Assembly (NCBI GenBank): GCA_947474485.1
Contig: CANJJP010000153.1
Location: 1-5,296 of the forward strand
Source: Bacteroidota bacterium
GTDB lineage: Bacteria > Bacteroidota > Bacteroidia > B-17B0 > Aurantibacillaceae
DNA length: 5,296 nt
Direction: 5' to 3'
The notes under the pieces were generated by a model. The model saw nothing but the letters and a program-made list of their open reading frames with translations, made no database searches and was not told the DNA's origin. Position numbers and translations under genes: made by a program. Each line of letters opens with the position of its first letter. Position 1 is the first letter of the stretch. Shown here in pieces: positions 1 to 5,296 of the stretch.

Positions 1-1596
1 AGCACCTAATTGAACACGATAAACGATACCTTTAACAAAGGCAGAACTTTTTACAATTCCACTACTTACAGATGCTGTCATTACAGAATCAGAGTTAGCA
101 ATTTCGTTATTTATTGCTGCAACACTATTATCCATCGAATAATATTTTCCTCCGCGGAAATACGCAATTTTCGCATCTTTAACGCCTTCTTGAATAAATT
201 CGTCCTTACGTTGAATAGCTAATTTTATATCTTCATAACTGCCCGCAGTATAAACAACAGTTGTGTCTCCGAAATTAGTTGATCTAATATCACCAATACT
301 CAGTAAGTAAGCCATGATGTCACTTGGCACTCCACCAGTAAATTTAGCCAACTCTACAGTGTATTCGTTTCTGAGTTTTGTTGGATCAACAGCTTTTACA
401 ACTTTGTTTTTAGTTGAATCTAAGTCAATATTTTTTGCAAAAATCCCTGTTGAGTCAAAGTAAGTATCGTACCACAATTGAGCCATTTCATCTGTGATAC
501 CAATACCAACACCATTTGCAATCATACTAGCAGGAGTTGGCAATTCTTCATCATAATAATCTGCAACCCAATCTTTATCTTCATCAACAGGGCAACCTTT
601 TTTGTCAACCTTTGCAGTTTTAGGTGTTTTATGGCAATCATCTTTAAAATCAGTAACACCATCACTATCCTCATCTTCATCATCAAGTACTAAATAATCA
701 ATGCCATCATAATATCCATCAGGCATGCTATCAGCGTTGCTTTTTACAACTAAGTCATAGTGTAATGAAAAAGAAGTCATAACGAAATTATCTTTTGCTT
801 TGTTGCCAATTCGATTACCTGTGCTTGTATTTGTAACACCATCAATATAATCTGTAAATGACAAATGAAATGTTGTTCCGATTTTAAATTTTGCACGCTC
901 ATTAATATCTAACATAAACCCGGCGCCAATTGGAATTGCCCATGACCTTTCGGGATATTTGCCAAATCCATCTGCGTTTAATTCACGTATATCAGTTTCA
1001 TAGGTATAATCACGAACTAAATTAATAGCTGTTGATGCAGCAGGATCAGTTTCAGCTAAATTTTTTATAGAACCATCTGACCAATAGTTATATTTCACTC
1101 CATTTTTATCTCTTAAATCAGTTTTTGATAGGAACTCAAATCCTTCAATACCTGTAGCAATCCATGGCCTAAATTTATGATGTTCAGGAATAAAATTAGA
1201 AAAGTCATACATTAAGTGAATACCTCCCATTCTTATTTCAGATTGGAAGTTTTCATTTCTGATAACAAGTTGTTCGTTTGCTCCTATTTTACCAAAAAGC
1301 CCATAAAAATTAAGGTGAAAGGACTTTGATAATGGCTGAGACAACATTATTTCATATCCCACACGCGAAGTAGTAAATGATTGCGCGTGTTTTGAATATA
1401 AATCGCCATAATAAGAAAGCATTCCAACTCCTAAGCCTATTGTTGGTTTAAAAATATTTCCAAGTTCAGGTGGCGCTGGTTCTTCAGTGAATTTTTTTTG
1501 TGGACCGGTTGTGGCTTTCACACTATCGCTTTGTGCAACAATATGATTTCGCAAAAACGAAAACAACACTAGTATGAAAAGTGCTTTTTTTAGCAT
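1..1596 (-). CDS. Outer-membrane beta-barrel protein with TSP3 repeats and SPOR-like domains (3' partial)
   Basis: The frame is open from an ATG at 1594-1596 to the window edge, giving 532 residues with no stop, so the C-terminus is missing. Residues 1-21 form a signal peptide (Lys3-Lys4, a hydrophobic stretch, likely cleavage at Ala21/Gln22). Residues about 47-285 have the alternating pattern and Gly/aromatic content of an OmpA-type barrel. Residues 305-351 hold two TSP3-like calcium repeats separated by a Cys321/Cys335 pair; the second reads DEDKDWVAD, with Trp343 where Gly is usual. Residues 411-488 resemble a SPOR domain (YTVELAKF at the start, VYTAGSYEDIKLA in the middle). A second copy begins at 525 with VYRVQLGA and runs out of the window. 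SPOR domains typically bind peptidoglycan lacking stem peptides; here that role is inferred. It is a paralogue of the gene at 3139-4422 and lies 58 nt downstream of the gene at 1655-3118. No in-frame upstream ATG competes with the chosen start. The family assignment is fairly sure; the cellular role is unknown. Confidence 0.85.
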   Translation of the reverse strand, partial: MLKKALFILVLFSFLRNHIVAQSDSVKATTGPQKKFTEEPAPPELGNIFKPTIGLGVGMLSYYGDLYSKHAQSFTTSRVGYEIMLSQPLSKSFHLNFYGLFGKIGANEQLVIRNENFQSEIRMGGIHLMYDFSNFIPEHHKFRPWIATGIEGFEFLSKTDLRDKNGVKYNYWSDGSIKNLAETDPAASTAINLVRDYTYETDIRELNADGFGKYPERSWAIPIGAGFMLDINERAKFKIGTTFHLSFTDYIDGVTNTSTGNRIGNKAKDNFVMTSFSLHYDLVVKSNADSMPDGYYDGIDYLVLDDEDEDSDGVTDFKDDCHKTPKTAKVDKKGCPVDEDKDWVADYYDEELPTPASMIANGVGIGITDEMAQLWYDTYFDSTGIFAKNIDLDSTKNKVVKAVDPTKLRNEYTVELAKFTGGVPSDIMAYLLSIGDIRSTNFGDTTVVYTAGSYEDIKLAIQRKDEFIQEGVKDAKIAYFRGGKYYSMDNSVAAINNEIANSDSVMTASVSSGIVKSSAFVKGIVYRVQLGA

Positions 1597-1654
1597 ATCC
1601 GCCAAAACATAATATCTTCAAATTTAGCAATTTTTTGCTTGAAAACCACTAAAA

Positions 1655-3118
1655 TTATCTTAGCCATTTTTGGCTGGTTATCATCAAGGCTTCTTGAATG
1701 GTTATTCTCTTTCCACTGTTGTAGGCAGCAACAAACGCACCAGAAACACCCTTATTTTTTATATTTTCTCTTTTATCTCTTGCTCCTTTGTAGTCATCGT
1801 AATTGCCAATTAAAAATTTAGTTAAGCCTTCATGCATATCTGTTCTAATGTTGTCGTTGATATTATAAATTGATGCAATTTTTTCAGTGCTAATATTATT
1901 TTTAAACGCTCCAACTTGTACTTGGAAATTTACTGATGCATTTCCGCCAGTTTTGCTCGTAATCGAAGAGTTTGTTGATTCAGTATCTTTAATAGCACCA
2001 GTGTTTGTTGCCGTAGGAGTTTCAACAACTGCCACTGTATTTGTGGCAACTACAGTATTTGTTGGTGCTAGCGTGTTTGTTGCAACAACAGTATTAGTTT
2101 CAATTGGAGTTATTGTTGCAGTGGGAGTAACTGTGTTTGTTTCAGGGACAACTGAATTAGTTGTTACTGGAGTTGTTACTTCTGCAGGAATAATAATTTC
2201 GTCTTCTTGTGATTTTACTTTTTGGGTTTGGTCGTTTTCTAGGTATGAAAATTCGCCTGTTATACTAACCTTTGAACTTGGTTTAGTTTCCATACTTAGT
2301 TTGTACGATATTTTTAATTCTTCAGATGCAGGCAATGAAACCCAAACTAATTTAGTAACTTGATCATTAAAGCTAAATGAAGCTCCATTAGTTGAAACAA
2401 CAGTTGCTCTGAAGCCAGCAGGAATCTTATCTGTGTATTTTGCAAACCCTTTCAAATTTTCTTTGTGTATTACTAAATCAACTAAAAATCCATCTGGTCC
2501 AGTTGCAGTTATTCTTCTATGCACACTAACTGCGGCATTAGGGTCTTTTGTCGGACTAAATGCCTCTGGCACTTTGTTGTCAGTTGGTGTTGTTGTATTT
2601 GTTGTTGCTGTAGCAACTGTATTGGTATTAACAGGTTCTAAATTATTGGTAGTTGGAGTTACAGTATTAGTTGCTGTTACAGCAGAAGAACTTGCATCAA
2701 ACATTATATCTAAAGGTCCAAAATCAACCTGTTGTTTTGCGTTATTGGTGATGTAAGAAAATTTCCCTAGAATTTGTTTAGACCCTGAAACAGAAGCGTC
2801 GGCAATTACATTAAATTTAATTGTGAACTCTTCATCAGAAGGAAGTGAAGTCCAAATATATTTAACAACACCATTAGTATAAGTAAATGCTCCGCCCTTA
2901 CTTTCAATCTCTTTTGCGCTTAGTCCTTGTGGCAATTCGATTTGAAGTTTTGCAAAACCACTAGTACCGCCTTTTTTAACAACAAACTCCGCTACAAATT
3001 CAGAATTTGGCTTTGCTGATGAAGGCAATTTTGGAGTTAAGGTTACACCGTCGCCGAAGAACAGATTAAAAAATAATATCGATATCGAATTAATTAATAA
3101 AAATATGTACTTCAGCAT
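1655..3118 (-). CDS. Secreted protein with two repeated beta-rich domains, Thr/Asn/Val linkers and a C-terminal SPOR-like domain
   Basis: This is a complete 487-residue protein without cysteine. Residues 4-21 are strongly hydrophobic after Lys3, so it is exported, but no clear Ala-x-Ala site or lipobox Cys is visible; it may be cleaved near Gly22 or stay anchored in the inner membrane. Domain A (about 24-142) and domain B (about 196-312) are copies of each other. Both contain GFAK, then a Pro-x-Gly-Leu/Phe turn, a Trp-x-Ser-Leu-Pro motif (WTSLPSDEEF and WVSLPASEEL), and a closing Gly-(Lys/Glu)-Phe-Ser-Tyr strand. I do not recognise the family; an immunoglobulin-like sandwich is a guess. Linkers at 143-193 and 313-393 are rich in Thr, Asn and Val with repeated TNTV. 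Residues 396-475 look like a SPOR domain, starting FQVQVGAF and continuing FLIGNYDDYKGA. The ATG lies 20 nt after the stop of the upstream barrel gene, so co-transcription is likely. There is no Shine-Dalgarno sequence, only an A-rich leader, as is usual in Bacteroidota. A periplasmic scaffold binding peptidoglycan is plausible but unproven. Confidence 0.88.
   Translation of the reverse strand: MLKYIFLLINSISILFFNLFFGDGVTLTPKLPSSAKPNSEFVAEFVVKKGGTSGFAKLQIELPQGLSAKEIESKGGAFTYTNGVVKYIWTSLPSDEEFTIKFNVIADASVSGSKQILGKFSYITNNAKQQVDFGPLDIMFDASSSAVTATNTVTPTTNNLEPVNTNTVATATTNTTTPTDNKVPEAFSPTKDPNAAVSVHRRITATGPDGFLVDLVIHKENLKGFAKYTDKIPAGFRATVVSTNGASFSFNDQVTKLVWVSLPASEELKISYKLSMETKPSSKVSITGEFSYLENDQTQKVKSQEDEIIIPAEVTTPVTTNSVVPETNTVTPTATITPIETNTVVATNTLAPTNTVVATNTVAVVETPTATNTGAIKDTESTNSSITSKTGGNASVNFQVQVGAFKNNISTEKIASIYNINDNIRTDMHEGLTKFLIGNYDDYKGARDKRENIKNKGVSGAFVAAYNSGKRITIQEALMITSQKWLR
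2037..2095 (-). repeat. 18-bp in-frame tandem repeat coding Thr-Asn-Thr-Val-rich hexads
   Basis: Three consecutive, imperfect 18-nt units (2037-2054, 2055-2072, 2073-2090) encode the hexads NTVVAT, NTLAPT and NTVVAT at residues 342-359 of the SPOR protein. Similar TNTV stretches occur at residues 150-153, 165-168, 327-330 and 359-362, so both linkers of the protein share the composition. The unit length is a multiple of three, so gain or loss would alter linker length without a frameshift. Such Thr-rich stretches usually form extended, flexible spacers. Confidence 0.7.
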
Positions 3119-3138
3119 AGTTATTTTAGTTTATGAAA

Positions 3139-4422
3139 TTACTGCTCAAAGAAGAAATCAATGAGCTGGTTGATCTTATCAACCGTAAAGTCATTGGTTC
3201 CATCAAAAAATGAGTCTATTGTTTTAGTAATTTCTTCTGCGGAAATGTAATTGTCACCATTATAATCTGCTGATTTTAATGGGTCTGGTATTTTACTTAT
3301 TCCTTTATTTAATTTGTTATTTTCAATTTGTTTTAAGTACTCTAAGCTAGGAGCTTCATTAAATTTATCACTACGCTCCATAGCTAATGAATCCCATTCT
3401 AATTGGTGCCTTGCAAGTTCTTCTTCATCTATTGTCATACCAAAACCATCAACTTTAGCGCCTTTTTTGCTTTTTGGCTCTTTATCCATATAGTCAGCAA
3501 CCCCATCATTATCTGAATCAAATGGGCAACCATGACTGTCAACCAAAACACCCTTTGGTGTACCTAAGCATCTGTCTTTGTCATCACCAACGCCATCGCC
3601 ATCTGCATCTAAATGATCAACTGCATAAAAATCTACATTATCCGATTCAGTTTTTTTCTTCTTTCTGAACTCATATTGTATTCCTACATTTCCTTGTAAG
3701 TAGCTATCATTGCCGCCTTTTTTAACATTATCGACGAAGTCGCTAAAGCACATTACATAATTTACTCCAACAGATGCTACCCATCTTTCCCCAATATGAA
3801 AGTTTAATCCGCCACCTAATGGAAGCAACAAAGAACTGCGTGAATAATTAGTAATACTATCTTTTAATTGTGATTCGTAAGTGTAATCTCTTTTAATAGT
3901 AGCGGCGGTTGTTAGATTTGCAGGCAATTCAGGAAGATTTCTAACGGATCCATCCGACCAGTAGTTATAAGCATTTGAGCCGTTTTTTAAATCTCCGTAT
4001 GGATCAAACATCATATATCCTATACCCGCATTAAGGAATGGAGATACTGCTGGATCTTCTTTAAATACTTTATCAAAATTTGCAGTAACCAATAACTCAC
4101 CCTGCATGATTGTTGATTGGAAATTTAATTTCGAATTTTTATTATTATCAGTGCCAGCTAATTTGCCGTAAAGCCCTCCGATTGATATTCCAAAAACTTT
4201 TCCAAAACGTTGTTCAACGGCTAAGTAATATCCTAAACGTGCGTCCAGCATTGGACTTACATCGGTTTGTTTCCCAACATCGCCAGTAAATTTAATAGCA
4301 CTAACACCAATAGTTAGTGATGGCTTATGTTTAATGGGCTCATCCTGAGCAGAAAGAAATCCTGCAATAGCTATGAAAAGTGATAATGTTGCCGCTCTGT
4401 TTAACATAAATTTTGCTTTCAT
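3139..4422 (-). CDS. Outer-membrane beta-barrel protein with TSP3 repeats and C-terminal EF-hand-like pair
   Basis: This is a complete 427-residue protein. The signal peptide spans residues 1-25 (Lys2, Lys4, Arg9, hydrophobic core, likely cleavage Ala25/Gln26). An in-frame Met6 could also start it, but Met1 keeps more of the basic n-region. Residues about 35-253 look like an OmpA-type barrel ending in YEF and a Lys-rich stretch. Two TSP3 repeats follow: DADGDGVGD at 272-280 and DSDNDGVAD at 302-310, separated by Cys285 and Cys299, a spacing also seen in the paralogue at 1-1596. These should bind calcium. The C-terminus has an EF-hand loop with Asp386, Asn388, Asp390, Tyr392, Ser394 and Glu397 at the ligand positions. 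A weaker second copy follows (407-427), ending in the aromatic run FFFEQ. The OmpA peptidoglycan-binding domain common after TSP3 repeats is absent. It is the first gene of the probable three-gene operon, 20 nt before the next start, behind a possible promoter at 4474-4481. The barrel and calcium-binding calls are firm; a role in adhesion, motility or envelope structure cannot be decided. Confidence 0.87.
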   Translation of the reverse strand: MKAKFMLNRAATLSLFIAIAGFLSAQDEPIKHKPSLTIGVSAIKFTGDVGKQTDVSPMLDARLGYYLAVEQRFGKVFGISIGGLYGKLAGTDNNKNSKLNFQSTIMQGELLVTANFDKVFKEDPAVSPFLNAGIGYMMFDPYGDLKNGSNAYNYWSDGSVRNLPELPANLTTAATIKRDYTYESQLKDSITNYSRSSLLLPLGGGLNFHIGERWVASVGVNYVMCFSDFVDNVKKGGNDSYLQGNVGIQYEFRKKKKTESDNVDFYAVDHLDADGDGVGDDKDRCLGTPKGVLVDSHGCPFDSDNDGVADYMDKEPKSKKGAKVDGFGMTIDEEELARHQLEWDSLAMERSDKFNEAPSLEYLKQIENNKLNKGISKIPDPLKSADYNGDNYISAEEITKTIDSFFDGTNDFTVDKINQLIDFFFEQ

Positions 4423-4473
4423 AAAATGATTTATTTATTCTTAATGTGAATATAAACCATTTTATGAGTATAG

Positions 4474-4481
4474 CAAAACTA
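4474..4481 (-). promoter_or_regulatory. Possible Bacteroidota -7 promoter element for the barrel/SPOR operon
   Basis: On the minus strand this reads TAGTTTTG, an exact match to the Bacteroidota -7 consensus TAnnTTTG, 51 nt before the ATG at 4420-4422. A -33 TTTG at the usual distance is not present: the nearest good TTTG upstream is about 28 nt away and another is only 4 nt away. The location right after the terminator-like element and before the first envelope gene supports it, but an 8-base match in AT-rich DNA can occur by chance. Confidence 0.4.
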
Positions 4482-4485
4482 TTTC

Positions 4486-4527
4486 AAAAAAAGAGTTTAC
4501 AGGGGTTCACAAATAGTATTTGTAAAC
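4486..4527 (-). terminator. Probable intrinsic terminator of the SDR gene, with two alternative hairpins
   Basis: Read on the minus strand, an 11-bp inverted repeat centred at 4516 pairs 4517-4527 with 4505-4515, with one position (4508/4524) that can pair only as a G-U wobble in the minus-strand RNA. The first arm, GTTTACA, can instead pair perfectly with TGTAAAC at 4495-4501, directly ahead of TC and seven T at 4486-4492. The second form has classical terminator geometry but a long AT-rich loop. The element begins 66 nt after the SDR stop and precedes the barrel gene. Strand preference is inferred from the T-tract and the wobble pair. Confidence 0.5.
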
Positions 4528-4593
4528 AACTGAATGTTAATTGAGTAAAACGATTGTATTAAAATCCTAGTAATAACGCTCTTTACAGATAGA

Positions 4594-5296
4594 TTATAAA
4601 CAGCCAGTTCTGCCTCCATCAACAGGAACGTTTATTCCATTAATGTAAGCAGCAGCAGGCGAAGCAAGAAAGGCAACTGCATTAGCAATTTCGTATGCTT
4701 CACCAAATCTTCCTGCGGGAATTTCGTGTAACATTTCTTTTCTTATTTCATCTTGTGTTGTCCCAGTTTTAGTTGATTTGTTTTCTATAATACCTGTAAG
4801 TCGCACTGTATTTGTTGCTCCGGGTAAAACATTGTTTACTGTAATTCCAAATTGAGCCACTTCTAAGGATAATGTTTTTGACCAATTAGCCACTGCAGCT
4901 CTTATGGTATTTGAAACGCCTAAACCTTTTAATGGAAGTTTTACAGAAGTTGAAATGATATTTATAATTCTACCATAACCTGATTTTTTCATTCCATCTA
5001 AACAAGCTTGTGCTAATATATGATTGCAAATTAAGTGCTGATTAAATGCAGTTAAAAACTCGTTAGTCCCAGCAGTATTTATAGAGCCTGCAGGCGGACC
5101 TCCAGTGTTATTTACCAAAATATTTATTATGCCTTGACGCTCAATATACAAATCAACTAATTTTTTTAGTTCTTCGGAGTTTGAAAAATCAACTGCAATG
5201 TATGCGTGTTGCTGGCCTTTGTCTGTATTTAATTCAGCTTTAACTTTTTTAAGCGAATCTTCATTTCTAGCAACTAATGTGACGTTTGCACCTAAT
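4594..5296 (-). CDS. Short-chain dehydrogenase/reductase, atypical catalytic motif (5' partial)
   Basis: The frame runs from the window edge to TAA at 4594-4596, giving 233 residues; the true start lies outside. An internal TTG at 5149-5151 could be taken as a start, but the reading frame upstream of it encodes conserved SDR sequence (LGANVTLVARNEDSLKK, the second beta-strand and helix of the Rossmann fold), so it is not. About 20-30 N-terminal residues, including the Thr-Gly-x3-Gly-x-Gly cofactor motif, are missing. Visible SDR landmarks are an Arg after the second strand, AVDFSN, the NNTGGP version of the NNAG motif, GRIINIIST with the presumed catalytic Ser, and the C-terminal NVLPGATNT and PVDGG segments. 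The usual Tyr-x3-Lys is replaced by Ser-Asn-Thr-Ile-Arg at 4900-4914. This fits the subgroup annotated as like beta-ketoacyl-ACP reductase but lacking a perfect catalytic tetrad. Substrate is unknown and classical NAD(P)H chemistry is doubtful. A terminator-like hairpin follows the stop, so it is probably separate from the envelope operon. Confidence 0.88.
   Translation of the reverse strand, partial: LGANVTLVARNEDSLKKVKAELNTDKGQQHAYIAVDFSNSEELKKLVDLYIERQGIINILVNNTGGPPAGSINTAGTNEFLTAFNQHLICNHILAQACLDGMKKSGYGRIINIISTSVKLPLKGLGVSNTIRAAVANWSKTLSLEVAQFGITVNNVLPGATNTVRLTGIIENKSTKTGTTQDEIRKEMLHEIPAGRFGEAYEIANAVAFLASPAAAYINGINVPVDGGRTGCL

Noticed and set aside
10..693. Plus-strand open frames at 10-222 and 478-693
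   Set aside because: Both are antisense to the barrel/SPOR gene, whose frame is continuous and clearly homologous to a neighbour; their translations resemble no protein family.
1597..1654. Small hairpin (AGCAA/TTGCT) and near-consensus TATGTTTTG between the SPOR gene and the downstream barrel gene
   Set aside because: The stem is only 5 bp and has no T-tract after it, and the promoter-like string has the wrong spacing and sits too close to the ATG. Read-through from the upstream gene is more likely.
1639..1821. Plus-strand open frame covering the end of the SPOR gene
   Set aside because: It is mostly antisense to the SPOR-like domain and shows low-complexity sequence without a recognisable start context.
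1887..2756. Two long plus-strand open frames (1887-2363 and 2433-2756) rich in Val, Ala and Thr
   Set aside because: They lie antisense to the SPOR protein and their composition is the mirror of its Thr/Asn/Val linkers and repeated domains. No signal or family features are visible.
3474..3668. Plus-strand open frame rich in His, Gln and Leu
   Set aside because: It is the antisense shadow of the Asp-rich TSP3 repeats of the barrel protein.
5149..5151. TTG as the start of a 185-residue SDR
   Set aside because: The frame continues upstream to the window edge with conserved SDR sequence, so the gene is truncated by the window rather than starting here.
1..5296. The same nine bases (gcacctaat) at 2-10 and at 5288-5296, possibly a circular overlap
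   Set aside because: Nine bases is too short to show circularity, and each copy is ordinary coding sequence for Leu-Gly-Ala in two different genes; chance is sufficient.

Overview
The window looks like part of the chromosome of a Bacteroidota bacterium. The evidence is AT-rich DNA, start codons without clear Shine-Dalgarno sequences, outer-membrane proteins with thrombospondin type 3 (TSP3) calcium repeats after a beta-barrel, SPOR-like domains, and one TAnnTTTG promoter element of the Bacteroidota type. I cannot place it below phylum. All four supported genes lie on the minus strand, so transcription runs from high to low coordinates. The gene order in that direction is: SDR oxidoreductase (5' end outside the window), barrel/TSP3/EF-hand protein, secreted two-repeat SPOR protein, barrel/TSP3/SPOR protein (3' end outside the window).

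Positions 4594-5296 hold most of a short-chain dehydrogenase/reductase. It lacks its N-terminal nucleotide-binding glycine motif because the window stops there. The usual catalytic Tyr-x-x-x-Lys is replaced by Ser-Asn-Thr-Ile-Arg. Positions 4423-4593 are non-coding and hold a terminator-like set of inverted repeats followed by a T-tract, then a possible promoter for the next gene.

Positions 1-4422 hold three envelope genes in a row with gaps of 20 and 58 nt, which suggests one operon. The first (3139-4422) and third (1-1596) are diverged paralogues. Each has a signal peptide, a predicted eight-strand-type barrel with a shared Tyr-Asn-Tyr-Trp-Ser-Asp-Gly-Ser segment, and two TSP3-like calcium repeats with a conserved Cys pair. 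Their C-termini differ: the first ends in an EF-hand-like pair, and the third carries a SPOR-like domain and the beginning of a second. The middle gene (1655-3118) encodes a secreted protein with two copies of an unrecognised beta-rich domain, Thr/Asn/Val-rich linkers, and a C-terminal SPOR-like domain resembling that of its neighbour.

Together the three genes look like an outer-membrane and periplasm module. By inference, the two barrels sit in the outer membrane and the SPOR domains contact peptidoglycan or partner proteins. I cannot assign a named system. No tRNA, rRNA, CRISPR array or insertion sequence was seen.
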